Assembly (NCBI GenBank): GCA_016744795.1
Contig: JADGDR010000002.1
Span: 1 to 64,000, forward strand
Source: Sulfurospirillum sp.
GTDB lineage: Bacteria > Campylobacterota > Campylobacteria > Campylobacterales > Sulfurospirillaceae
Length of the DNA stretch: 64,000 bases
Reading direction: 5' to 3'
Shown: one piece after another, positions 17,608-25,067 of the stretch
How positions within the stretch are numbered: position 1 is the first letter of the stretch
How the letters are laid out: every line of letters starts with the position of its first letter
Notes under the pieces: model-generated
Database searches by the model: none
The model's input: only the letters and a program-made list of their open reading frames with translations
Told to the model about the DNA's origin: nothing
Program-made: the position numbers and the translations under genes

Positions 17608-17710
17608 TTGCCAACCAGAGAGAATTTGTAGCAATTTGGATTTATAGATTGTTTGTGTAAAACAATTATGCTAAGAAAAACTTTGGCTAACTTTCCATGG
17701 GTACAAGCAT

Positions 17711-17729
17711 TTTTTTGCTGTGCAAAAAA
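17711..17729. terminator. Hairpin TTTTTTGC-TGT-GCAAAAAA
   Basis: An 8-bp perfect stem with a 3-base loop and A/T-rich arms; it could terminate transcripts weakly in either direction. It precedes the first long direct-repeat copy by 14 bases. Confidence 0.4.
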
Positions 17730-17742
17730 CAGCATGTTCCGC

Positions 17743-17836
17743 AGATTTATTGTGATTAAAGATTGTCTCAGAAGATGGCAAGGAGCTAGACCCTAACTAT
17801 AAACTTTTTATAAAACCACTAAATGTAAAGAAATTA
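17743..17836 (+). repeat. Direct repeat of about 90 bp, left copy
   Basis: Begins AGATTTATTGTGATTAAAG. It is roughly 85% identical by eye to 18485-18580, with one-base indels. The two copies bracket the DUF4160/DUF2442 pair. This copy has AAATGTAAA where the right copy has the palindrome ACATGTAAA. Confidence 0.75.
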
Positions 17837-17851
17837 GATTGTATAGTTTGA
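17756..17851 (+). pseudogene. Decayed coding fragment, copy 2 of a repeated tail
   Basis: An open stretch between two in-frame stops reads LKIVSEDGKELDPNYKLF, then IKPLNVKKLD and on to TGA 17849-17851. The equivalent frame in the repeat at 18485 carries a stop after LKIV. It appears to be the 3' end of a gene whose 5' part is gone. The parent family is not recognised. Confidence 0.45.
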
Positions 17852-17866
17852 CTTATAAAACAATTA

Positions 17867-17884
17867 TTGTGTATAATTACACAA
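17867..17884 (+). promoter_or_regulatory. Operator dyad over the -10 box of the DUF4160/DUF2442 operon
   Basis: TTGTGTA-TAAT-TACACAA is a perfect 7-bp inverted repeat with a 4-base centre. It contains TATAAT (17872-17877), which would start transcription near 17884, about 12 bases before the GTG start and just before AAGGA. An operator covering the -10 box is the normal arrangement for self-repressed toxin-antitoxin operons, and the second gene encodes a likely DNA-binding tail. Confidence 0.7.
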
Positions 17885-17895
17885 AGGATTTAAAA

Positions 17896-18129
17896 GTGCC
17901 TACAGTACTAAGATTAGACGGTTATAGATTTTTCTTTTTTAGTGATGAACATACGCCAGAGCATATACATGTTGAAAAAGCTGATAGTTATGCAAGGATT
18001 GAGATAGAGAGTTTAAAAGTGACAGATAGTTACAATCTAACTTCAAAAGAATTAAAAAGGATTGTTGAAATAGTCAAAAAAAATGAAATAGAACTAAAGG
18101 GGAGCTGGGATGAGTACTTTAAAAAATAG
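17896..18129 (+). CDS. DUF4160 domain protein, putative toxin of a toxin-antitoxin pair
   Basis: 77 residues from GTG 17896, preceded by AAAGGA; starting here gives the family's usual opening (PTVLRLDGYRFFFFSDE). The conserved HTPEHIHVEKAD with its two histidines follows, and the helix LTSKELKRIVEIVKKN closes the domain. DUF4160 genes are regularly paired with DUF2442 genes, as here, where the two overlap by 20 bases. The biochemical role is unknown; toxin-antitoxin behaviour is inferred from the pairing, the overlap and the operator. Confidence 0.8.
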   Translation: MPTVLRLDGYRFFFFSDEHTPEHIHVEKADSYARIEIESLKVTDSYNLTSKELKRIVEIVKKNEIELKGSWDEYFKK

Positions 18130-18475
18130 AACATTGATACAATCAATTGGATTTAGTGATGAAAAGATGTACATAGAACTCAATTCAAAAAGAGTTTTAA
18201 CAGTTCCTTTTACTTACACTAAAAGACTTAAAAATGCCACATTAGAAGAGTTAAAAGACTATAGACTTATTGCTGGTGGTATTGGCATACACTTTGAAAG
18301 CATAGATGAAGACATCTCTGTAGAAGGAATCATAAGAGATTTTGGAGATGAAAACAAACGGATAAATATCTCAGTATCGGCAAGCTTTTTAGATAAAGCA
18401 GATTTTTATGCAAAAGAGCATCATCTTAGTCGGTCAGCATTACTTCAAAAGGCAACTTTAAAATACATTGCTTAA
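18110..18475 (+). CDS. DUF2442 protein with C-terminal ribbon-helix-helix-like tail, putative antitoxin
   Basis: 121 residues. Residues about 10-75 are DUF2442 (FSDEKMYIELNSKRVLTVPF, then LKDYRLIAGGIGIHFESIDEDISV). Typical DUF2442 proteins stop near residue 80, but this one continues with INISVSASFLDKADFYAKEH and LSRSALLQKATLKYI, which reads as a strand-helix-helix of a CopG/MetJ-type DNA-binding domain. That would let it bind the dyad at 17867. The start overlaps the DUF4160 gene. Confidence 0.75.
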   Translation: MSTLKNRTLIQSIGFSDEKMYIELNSKRVLTVPFTYTKRLKNATLEELKDYRLIAGGIGIHFESIDEDISVEGIIRDFGDENKRINISVSASFLDKADFYAKEHHLSRSALLQKATLKYIA

Positions 18476-18484
18476 GTTTTTAGA

Positions 18485-18580
18485 AGATTTATTGGTGATT
18501 AAAGATTGTCTAAGAAGATGACAATGAGCTATCCCCTAATAATAAACTTTTTCTAAAAACCACTACATGTAAATCAAATT
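18485..18580 (+). repeat. Direct repeat of about 90 bp, right copy
   Basis: Partner of 17743-17836, starting 10 bases after the DUF2442 stop. The coding tail visible in the left copy is interrupted here by TAA. It contains CACTACATGTAAA, so the palindrome is present in this copy and absent from the other. Confidence 0.75.
18564..18571. repeat. TACATGTA palindrome inside the right repeat copy
   Basis: The matching position of the left copy reads TAAATGTA, so a single substitution separates a site from a non-site. Confidence 0.7.
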
Positions 18581-18676
18581 TATAGCTAAATGTTGCGTTA
18601 TTACACAATTAACAATTTTTTTTTCAAGAAATTGTTAATTAATACAAAAAGTACCTTTTAAGTCATTTTGTCTACT

Positions 18677-18682
18677 TATAAT
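18677..18682 (+). promoter_or_regulatory. Probable -10 box of the symporter gene
   Basis: TATAAT, 26 bases before the ATG at 18709; transcription would start near 18689, ahead of CAGGAG. Confidence 0.5.
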
Positions 18683-18708
18683 AAATAAATTTAATAACAG
18701 GAGATTAA

Positions 18709-19947
18709 ATGATTTTAGTTTGGAAGAAAATGCCACTTTGGCAAAAGATATTTATTGGGCTTTGTTTAGGGTTAGTTGCAGGACTTACCTTGGGACAAAC
18801 TGCTCTTATGTTTAAACCTATTGGTACATTGTTTATTAATCTAATCAAAATGTTGATTGTGCCATTAATTTTTGTTACATTAATAACAGGAATTACATCA
18901 ATGGAAGATATGCAAAAGATGAAGCGTATTGGGCTTAAAACATTTGCGATATATCTTTTGACTACTGCTATTGCTATTACTATAGGGCTTGGACTTGGTA
19001 TTCTTATAGAACCAGGAGCTGGGGTTTCTTTAGACGCAGCTACCGCTGTGAGCGCAAAAGAAGCACCTGATTTGGTGAACACTTTTTTAAATATAGTTTC
19101 AAAAAATCCAGTTGCTAGTTTGGCTGAGGGGCATATTTTACAGATTATCTTTTTTGCTATCATGCTTGGAATTTCTATTAACCTTGCAGGTGAAAATGGT
19201 AAACCAGTTGCTAAGTTTTTTCAATCTTTTTCTGAGGTGATGTTTAAGATGACTGATATAGTTATATCTTTTGCACCATTTGGAGTATTTGGTTTGATGG
19301 CATGGGTATCTGCCTCATATGGTTTAGATGTATTATATAGTCTTGGTGAAGTTATTTTAGGTGTATATGTTGGTTCTGTTATACATATGGCTTTGACAAT
19401 GGGTGGAAGTCTTGCTTTTTTTACCAAACTCAATCCTTTAACATTTTTCAAAGGTATAATTTCTGCTCAGACAGTAGCATTTACTACTACTAGTAGTTCT
19501 GGAACTTTACCTGTAACTACACAAAACGTGGTAAACAATCTTGGAGTTTCTAAACCAATAGCTAGTTTTGTATTGCCTCTTGGTGCAACTATCAATATGG
19601 ATGGTACAGCGTTGTATCAAGGTGTATGTGTTGTTTTTATTGCACAAGCTTTTAATGTAGATTTGAGCTTTGCTAACTATATGACTATCATTTTAACTTC
19701 TACTTTGGCTTCAATCGGTACTGCTGGTGTTCCTGGAGCTGGACTTATCATGCTCTCTTTGGTACTTAGCTCTGTTGGACTTCCTATGGAAGGCATTGCG
19801 ATTATAGCTGGGATTGATCGTATCTTGGATATGGCTAGAACTACAGTTAATGTCACAGGTGATGCAATGGTAGCTGTCCTTGTGGCAAAAAGTGAGGGTG
19901 AGCTTGACGAAACTGTTTATAACAATACTCAAGAAAAAGTAAAATAA
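18709..19947 (+). CDS. Dicarboxylate/amino acid:cation symporter (DAACS family)
   Basis: 412 residues. The N terminus (KMPLWQKIFIGLCLGLVAGL) and the hallmark segments TTTSSSGTLPVTTQNVVNNLGV (serine-rich re-entrant loop HP1), GATINMDGTALYQGVCVVFIAQ (helix 7) and GAGLIMLSLVLSSVGLP (HP2) identify a GltP/DctA-type secondary transporter. Helix 8 DRILDMARTTVNVTGDAMVA carries the substrate-binding Asp and Arg; Arg in this position favours glutamate/aspartate over neutral amino acids, though dicarboxylates remain possible. First core gene right of the accessory island. Confidence 0.93.
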   Translation: MILVWKKMPLWQKIFIGLCLGLVAGLTLGQTALMFKPIGTLFINLIKMLIVPLIFVTLITGITSMEDMQKMKRIGLKTFAIYLLTTAIAITIGLGLGILIEPGAGVSLDAATAVSAKEAPDLVNTFLNIVSKNPVASLAEGHILQIIFFAIMLGISINLAGENGKPVAKFFQSFSEVMFKMTDIVISFAPFGVFGLMAWVSASYGLDVLYSLGEVILGVYVGSVIHMALTMGGSLAFFTKLNPLTFFKGIISAQTVAFTTTSSSGTLPVTTQNVVNNLGVSKPIASFVLPLGATINMDGTALYQGVCVVFIAQAFNVDLSFANYMTIILTSTLASIGTAGVPGAGLIMLSLVLSSVGLPMEGIAIIAGIDRILDMARTTVNVTGDAMVAVLVAKSEGELDETVYNNTQEKVK

Positions 19948-19948
19948 G

Positions 19949-19957
19949 TGGTATAAT
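19949..19957 (+). promoter_or_regulatory. Extended -10 promoter of msrA
   Basis: TGGTATAAT, a perfect extended -10 element, 29 bases before the msrA ATG and inside a 38-base gap. Confidence 0.65.
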
Positions 19958-19985
19958 GCCTTTACATATGCGCTAAAGGCAAATC

Positions 19986-20471
19986 ATGAAAATTAAAAAA
20001 GCATACTTTGCAGGAGGTTGTTTTTGGGGAGTTGAATACTACTTTAACAAAGAAGATGGAGTTTTAGATGCCCTCTCTGGTTTTATGGGAGGGCATACTT
20101 TAAATCCTACTTATCAAGATATTTGTTATAAAGATACAGGTCATCTTGAAGTTGTAGAAGTTAAGTATAATGCCGATAGGCTTAGTTATGAAAGTTTAGC
20201 AAAACTATTTTTTGAGATACATAATCCCACTCAAACTAATGGGCAAGGACCTGACATTGGTCCTCAGTATCTTTCGGCTGTTTTTGTTAGTAATGAAGAA
20301 GAAAAAGAAGTAGTAGAAGAGTTGATAAAAAAGTTAGAAAAAAAAGGCCTACATGTAGCTACTAAAATTTTGGAAAAACAAGAGTTTTATGTGGCAGAAG
20401 ATTACCATCAATACTACTACCAAAAAACTGGTAAAATTCCATATTGCCATAGTTATACAAGGAGATTTTAG
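19986..20471 (+). CDS. msrA: Peptide-methionine (S)-S-oxide reductase
   Basis: 161 residues. The catalytic motif GGCFWG (Cys12) follows the first strand, and FEIHNPTQTNGQGPDIGPQY and DYHQYYYQKTG are family signatures. It reduces the S epimer of methionine sulfoxide, complementing msrB at 13311. A TACATGTA palindrome (20350-20357) encodes GLHVATK, a variable surface strand. The next gene begins on the base after its stop. Confidence 0.96.
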   Translation: MKIKKAYFAGGCFWGVEYYFNKEDGVLDALSGFMGGHTLNPTYQDICYKDTGHLEVVEVKYNADRLSYESLAKLFFEIHNPTQTNGQGPDIGPQYLSAVFVSNEEEKEVVEELIKKLEKKGLHVATKILEKQEFYVAEDYHQYYYQKTGKIPYCHSYTRRF

Positions 20472-20795
20472 ATGTCAGTACTTTTAGAGTTTAGTATGTT
20501 TCCTACTAGTGACAATGGTCGCGAAGGATCGTCAGTATCAAAACAAGTTTCAAAGATAATAGGTGCTATAGATAAAAGCGGAGTTTCTTATAAATTAACA
20601 CCTATGGGTACAGTTGTAGAGACTGATACTTTAAGGGAAGCATTAGATATAATAGAACTTGCTTACGAGCAGGTAAGTGCTTGTGATAGGGTCTATAGCT
20701 CTTTAAAATTTGATATTAGAAAAGCAAAAAAAAATAGGCTTGTAACCAAAATAGAGTCTATAGAAGAAAAATTAGGCAAATCAGTTTCAACATAA
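20472..20795 (+). CDS. MTH1187/YqgV-type thiamine-binding protein
   Basis: 107 residues, soluble. The start MSVLLEFSMFPTSDNGREG and YKLTPMGTVVETDTLREALDIIELA match the DUF77 (thiamine-binding) family, a ferredoxin-like alpha/beta fold that forms tetramers. Some homologues bind thiamine pyrimidine compounds; the cellular role is unclear. Co-transcribed with msrA. The 156 bases after it contain no gene and probably hold the leuD promoter. Confidence 0.85.
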   Translation: MSVLLEFSMFPTSDNGREGSSVSKQVSKIIGAIDKSGVSYKLTPMGTVVETDTLREALDIIELAYEQVSACDRVYSSLKFDIRKAKKNRLVTKIESIEEKLGKSVST

Positions 20796-20951
20796 ATAAG
20801 AGATAATATTTTTGTCCTTTATTAGAACTATTACATAAGTAAATTTTATCATTTTATGCCTCTTAAAAAGTGCTTTTTATGTATTTAATCTTTTTCATAC
20901 ACCTTTTTCGATAAAATAGCATAAATTTAAAGAAAATTCTCAAGGACTTTT

Positions 20952-21440
20952 ATGAATACAATAGATGGGAAAGTTTGGACCTTTGGTGACAATATAGATA
21001 CAGACTTGATAATTGCAGCACGTTATCTTAATACTTCTGAGCCAAAAGAGTTAGCAAAACATGTTATGGAAGATGCTGATCCAGAGTTTAGTACAAAAGT
21101 AAAAGCAGGAGATATTATAGTTGCAGGTGAAAACTTTGGCTGTGGTTCATCTCGTGAACATGCTCCAATAGCACTTAAAGCGGCTGGTGTTAGTGCAGTT
21201 ATAGCAAAAAGCTTTGCAAGAATTTTTTATAGAAATGCTTTTAATATGGGGCTTACTATCTTAGAGTTAGAAGAGAGTAGCAATATAAAACAAGGCGATA
21301 CATTAAGACTAGATTTAGACAACGGAACGATTAAAAATAATGAGAGTGGCAAAACATATAAATTTGCACCAATTCCACCCTTTATGCAAGAGCTTGTGAG
21401 CTGTGGTGGTCTTATGAATTATGCTAAGAAAATAAAATAA
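20952..21440 (+). CDS. leuD: 3-isopropylmalate dehydratase small subunit
   Basis: 162 residues, the short (archaeal/anaerobe-type) LeuD. The swivel-domain signature FGCGSSREHAPIALKAAG and FARIFYRNAFNMGL are present. With LeuC it isomerises 2- to 3-isopropylmalate in leucine synthesis. leuC is not adjacent in this window. The next step, leuB, follows after 75 bases that include a hairpin. Confidence 0.95.
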   Translation: MNTIDGKVWTFGDNIDTDLIIAARYLNTSEPKELAKHVMEDADPEFSTKVKAGDIIVAGENFGCGSSREHAPIALKAAGVSAVIAKSFARIFYRNAFNMGLTILELEESSNIKQGDTLRLDLDNGTIKNNESGKTYKFAPIPPFMQELVSCGGLMNYAKKIK

Positions 21441-21480
21441 AAACACTTTTTGCAAGCGAAAGCTTTAGTGAGAGTAATTT

Positions 21481-21501
21481 AACTTGGGCTTTGCTCAAGT
21501 T
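21481..21501 (+). promoter_or_regulatory. Hairpin in the leuD-leuB gap
   Basis: AACTTGGGC-TTT-GCTCAAGTT folds as a 9-bp stem (one G-T pair) with a 3-base loop. It ends one base before AAGGAG, the leuB ribosome site, so it could influence leuB translation or mRNA stability. No T-run follows, so it is not a standard terminator. Confidence 0.5.
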
Positions 21502-21515
21502 TAAGGAGAAAGTAA

Positions 21516-22586
21516 ATGAAGCGTTATAATATTGCTATTATAAAAGGTGATGGAATAGGACCTGAAATTGTAGATGAGGCAATCAAAGTTTTAGATGCAG
21601 TTTGTTCTAAAGAAGATATTGAATTGAACTATGAAGAGTATCTTATGGGTGGTAATGCCTATGATGTTACAGGTAACCCACTTCCTAATGAGACAGTTGA
21701 AGGATGTAAAAAAAGTGATGCCATACTTTTTGGTGCTATTGGTGGAGAAAAATGGGATAATTTAGAACGTCACCTTCGTCCTGAAAGTGGGCTTTTAAGG
21801 CTCAGAAGTGAACTTGGAGTTTACGCTAACCTAAGACCAACTAATGTTTTTGATGAGCTTGTTGATGCTAGTACTATTAAAGCAGAAGTTTTAAAAGGTG
21901 TTGATCTTTTTGTTGTTCGTGAGCTTACTGGTGGTATCTATTTTGGTCAGCCTCGTGAGAAAACTGAAACAAAAGCTTTTAATACTATGGTATACAGCAA
22001 AGAAGAGATAAAAAGAATCGCAATTGTAGCATTTGATAGTGCTATGAAAAGACGTAAACAAGTTTGTTCAATTGACAAGGCAAATGTGCTTGAAGTGAGT
22101 CAGCTTTGGCGTGAAACTGTTGAAGAAGTAGCAAAAGATTATCCTGAAGTGGTTTTATCTCATATGTATGTTGACAACGCTGCAATGCAACTTGTGCGTA
22201 ATCCAAGACAATTTGATGTAATGCTTACAGGTAATATTTTTGGAGATATACTAAGTGATGAAGCAAGTATGATTAGTGGTTCTATTGGACTTTTACCATC
22301 TGCTTCAGTTGGTGGAAAAGTTGGACTTTTTGAGCCAATTCATGGTTCAGCTCCCGATATAGCTGGACAGGGAATTTCAAATCCAATAGCTACTATAATG
22401 AGTGCAGCTATGATGTTACGTTTTGCCCTAGGTGAAGAAAAAGCAGCAGATAAAATAGAAAAAGCAGTTGCATTAGTACTTAAAGATGGTTATAGAACAA
22501 AAGATTTGTCAGATTTTGGAGCTAAAGAAGTTTGTTCAACAACAGAAATAGGCTCAATAATAGCGGACTATGTAGCTAAAATATGA
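21516..22586 (+). CDS. leuB: 3-isopropylmalate dehydrogenase
   Basis: 356 residues. It oxidises and decarboxylates 3-isopropylmalate with NAD. Seen: [19 protein letters not shown], the arginine-bearing [28 protein letters not shown], the metal/substrate region VDNAAMQL and [19 protein letters not shown], and the adenine-binding [18 protein letters not shown]. Preceded by AAGGAG. The stop overlaps the next small gene. Confidence 0.97.
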   Translation: MKRYNIAIIKGDGIGPEIVDEAIKVLDAVCSKEDIELNYEEYLMGGNAYDVTGNPLPNETVEGCKKSDAILFGAIGGEKWDNLERHLRPESGLLRLRSELGVYANLRPTNVFDELVDASTIKAEVLKGVDLFVVRELTGGIYFGQPREKTETKAFNTMVYSKEEIKRIAIVAFDSAMKRRKQVCSIDKANVLEVSQLWRETVEEVAKDYPEVVLSHMYVDNAAMQLVRNPRQFDVMLTGNIFGDILSDEASMISGSIGLLPSASVGGKVGLFEPIHGSAPDIAGQGISNPIATIMSAAMMLRFALGEEKAADKIEKAVALVLKDGYRTKDLSDFGAKEVCSTTEIGSIIADYVAKI

Positions 22587-22828
22587 AGACCCTAACACTT
22601 GCTTCTATTTATGAACTCCAAGGTCTTAAAAGTGAGGCTTTGGAAATATATAAAGAGTTACTAAAAAAAGACTCAAACAATAAAGAAGCAAAAATAGCAA
22701 TAAAAAGACTTTCTGGGTTACGCAAAAAGTATTTACATGTAAATGAAGATATGAAAAAGTTTTTTGTAGATATGGATAGTGAAGTAGAGTTTTTAGAATT
22801 TGAAAGGTGGTTGATAAAGTGGAATTAA
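22583..22828 (+). CDS. Small TPR-like protein
   Basis: 81 residues; begins within the leuB stop (ATGA). The first 45 residues ([31 protein letters not shown] region) form one tetratricopeptide hairpin. The rest is charged and may bind a partner. The palindrome at 22734 encodes YLHVNED. The position before the ciaD-cca-purU group corresponds, as far as I recall, to an unnamed small gene in Campylobacter. Confidence 0.7.
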   Translation: MKTLTLASIYELQGLKSEALEIYKELLKKDSNNKEAKIAIKRLSGLRKKYLHVNEDMKKFFVDMDSEVEFLEFERWLIKWN

Positions 22829-23148
22829 AAGACATGATACTCTCAACATTGGCAGAACTTGAAGATATTAAAGAAGATGTTGAAGTAAAAGTAAAAATTG
22901 AAGAACAGATAGAAACAAAAGAGAAAGTTATAGAAGAGGTAAAAGAAGAAGATATACTTTGTGAAAAAACCTTAGATGATGAGAAATACTTTTGTGAGAG
23001 TATGAGAGAACGTATCCTTGTTCTTTTTGAAGGTTTTCAATCTCCAAATAACAAAAGTATTGAGTCAAAAGTTGATTTGACTTTAAACTTTTTAGAGTAC
23101 TCTTTGGCTGTTTTAGATGAACGTTTAGAAAGATTAGATGCTAGATAG
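22819..23148 (+). CDS. CiaD-like domain protein
   Basis: 109 residues from GTG 22819, eight bases after AGGTGG; the more upstream GTG at 22807 would overlap that ribosome site. [17 protein letters not shown] opens the protein, a Glu/Lys-rich low-complexity linker follows, and the C-terminal helical part (LLFEG...LTLNFLEYSLAVLDERLERL) resembles the domain of Campylobacter CiaD, which is followed there too by cca and purU. CiaD is an invasion effector in C. jejuni; a free-living relative would have another role. The end overlaps cca. Confidence 0.65.
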   Translation: MELKDMILSTLAELEDIKEDVEVKVKIEEQIETKEKVIEEVKEEDILCEKTLDDEKYFCESMRERILVLFEGFQSPNNKSIESKVDLTLNFLEYSLAVLDERLERLDAR

Positions 23149-24241
23149 GTTTTCTGTAGATTTACAAAAAGATATTAATAAAATAGTAAATCTACTCTCT
23201 TCATATACCAAACGAGTATACCTTGTAGGTGGTTGTGTTCGTGACTTGCTTTTACATAACAAAATCAAAGATTTAGATATAGAAGTTTATGATATAAACC
23301 CAGATGAATTTGATAAGCTTATGAAAAAATGTGGAGCGTTGGGAGTTGGAAAGAGTTTTTTTGTATATAAGTTAGGTGATATAGACCTAGCACTCCCAAG
23401 AGTAGAGAAAAAAGTGGGAGTAGGGCATAAAGCTTTTGAAGTAGAAATAACAGATGATGAAAAAGTAGCTTCAAAAAGACGAGATTTTACGATGAATGCG
23501 CTGATGTTAAACATTTTTTCAGGAGAGCTTTTAGACTTCTGGAATGGGCAAAAAAGTATAGAAAAAAAGCAAATTTCACTTATAGATGAAAAAGCTTTTA
23601 CAGAAGATAGTTTAAGGGTTTTAAGAGCGGTCCAGTTTAGCGCTAGATTTGGTTTTGAAATAGAAGATAAGACTTTAAAAGTTATGCAAGATATTGATTT
23701 AAGTGACTTAACAAAACCAAGGATTCTATGGGAGTTTGAAAAGCTGTTTAAAGCAGAGTATTTAGAGCTTGGATTTGTTTACATGTACAGACTTAATTTG
23801 TTTGAAAAACTCTTTACATGTAAGCTAAATTATCAAGACGTAGACAAAGTTACAAAAGAGTTAAAAGAAGCAAGTTTTGTGGAAGAGTTAAGACCATATT
23901 ATTTTTTATATATAGTAGCAAATATATGTGGATTTAACCCTTATAAGTGGGCTAAAAAGATAGAAACTCCCAATCACTACCTAAGGGTTTTTAAAAATCA
24001 GCCTTTTTTTAAAAACGAGATTAGCGATAAAGAGTTGTTCGTCTTAGCAATAGATATGCCAATATGTGAATGGTTAGGTAACTATAAAAAGGGCATAATA
24101 AAACGTGCAAAAGACCTTGGAATTTATGATGATGTTTTTAGTGGTGGGGTTAGCATAGCAAAAGTAATAGAAGATGGTTTTGTAAAAGAAGATATAAAGA
24201 TAGAATATAGGAAAAGAGTAATGGAGAAAATTGGTGAATAA
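23138..24241 (+). CDS. cca: tRNA nucleotidyltransferase / poly(A) polymerase family
   Basis: 367 residues. The catalytic segment VYLVGGCVRDLLLHNKIKDLDIEVY contains the G-G-x-V-R-D and D-x-D residues of the class II nucleotidyltransferase fold, and RRDFTMNALMLNI and EDSLRVLRAVQFSARFGF follow. It adds or repairs the 3' CCA of tRNA. Two TACATGTA copies sit 35 bases apart (23780 and 23815): the first is read in the rare third frame (VYMYRL), the second as FTCKLN. Start and end overlap neighbouring genes. Confidence 0.9.
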   Translation: MLDRFSVDLQKDINKIVNLLSSYTKRVYLVGGCVRDLLLHNKIKDLDIEVYDINPDEFDKLMKKCGALGVGKSFFVYKLGDIDLALPRVEKKVGVGHKAFEVEITDDEKVASKRRDFTMNALMLNIFSGELLDFWNGQKSIEKKQISLIDEKAFTEDSLRVLRAVQFSARFGFEIEDKTLKVMQDIDLSDLTKPRILWEFEKLFKAEYLELGFVYMYRLNLFEKLFTCKLNYQDVDKVTKELKEASFVEELRPYYFLYIVANICGFNPYKWAKKIETPNHYLRVFKNQPFFKNEISDKELFVLAIDMPICEWLGNYKKGIIKRAKDLGIYDDVFSGGVSIAKVIEDGFVKEDIKIEYRKRVMEKIGE

Positions 24242-25067
24242 TTATATATTGAAAATAGATTGTGTTGATGCAAAAGGACTTATTTATAGTATTTCTGATG
24301 TTTTGTATAAAAGTGATTTAAACATAGTTAAAAATGATGAGTTTGTTGATAGTGAAAATAGTAGGTTTTTCTTTCGTGCTATAGTTAGTGGTGATATTGA
24401 AAATGGTAATTTGGTATCTAGGCTTAAAGTTGTTATGCCTAAAGATGCAAAAATAACTTTAACTAAAAAAAGAAGAAAAAAAATAATTATAATGGCTACA
24501 AAAGAGTCTCACTGTTTGGGTGATTTACTTTTGAAAGAGTATAGCGATGATTTAAATGCTGAAATTGTGGCAGTTGTATCAAACTATGATTATTTGAAAA
24601 AGCTTGTAGATAAGTTTGATATACCTTTTCACCATGTATGTCACGAGGGTTTAAAAAGACAAGAACATGAAGAAAAAGTTTTTGAAGTTTTAAAAAACTA
24701 TGAGTGTGATTACATGGTTTTAGCTAAATATATGAGAATTCTTTCAAGTGATTTTGTAAGATATTTTGATGGGAAAATGGTCAATATTCACCACTCTTTT
24801 TTACCAGCTTTTATTGGGGCTAATCCATATAAGCAAGCTTATGAGAGAGGAGTTAAGACAATTGGTGCTACTGCTCATTTTGTGACAAATGATTTAGATG
24901 AAGGACCAATTATATCTCAGGATGTTATTAATGTCACTCATGAATTTTCTTGGAGAGATATGCAAAAAGCGGGGCGAAATGTAGAAAAAGTTGTTCTCTC
25001 AAATGCGCTTGATTTAGTACTTGAAGATAGAGTCTTTATTTCACAAAACAAAACGGTGATTTTCTAA
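24234..25067 (+). CDS. purU: Formyltetrahydrofolate deformylase
   Basis: 277 residues from GTG 24234 (a TTG at 24231 is also possible). An N-terminal ACT domain (residues about 4-75) precedes the formyltransferase domain with NIHHSFLPAFIGANPYKQAYERG and the catalytic Asp region FVTNDLDEGPIISQ. It hydrolyses 10-formyl-THF to formate and THF, balancing one-carbon pools also served by folD and metH. Overlaps cca by 8 bases and abuts trmL. Confidence 0.93.
   Translation: MNNYILKIDCVDAKGLIYSISDVLYKSDLNIVKNDEFVDSENSRFFFRAIVSGDIENGNLVSRLKVVMPKDAKITLTKKRRKKIIIMATKESHCLGDLLLKEYSDDLNAEIVAVVSNYDYLKKLVDKFDIPFHHVCHEGLKRQEHEEKVFEVLKNYECDYMVLAKYMRILSSDFVRYFDGKMVNIHHSFLPAFIGANPYKQAYERGVKTIGATAHFVTNDLDEGPIISQDVINVTHEFSWRDMQKAGRNVEKVVLSNALDLVLEDRVFISQNKTVIF

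Larger units (their letters stand above)
17187..17866. other. Gene-poor stretch with hairpins and decayed gene tails
   Basis: About 680 bases without an intact gene. It holds GCCTATAGGC (17199-17208), three further hairpins (17228, 17561, 17711), a TACATGTA copy (17307) and two coding remnants that share a [D/N]PNY[K/E]L motif (17316-17396 and 17756-17851). A 74-codon open frame at 17323-17547 is in a different frame from the remnant and looks like chance. Confidence 0.6.

Noticed and set aside
18705-19163. 152-codon frame antisense to the symporter gene
   Set aside because: Shadow frame over highly conserved DAACS sequence.
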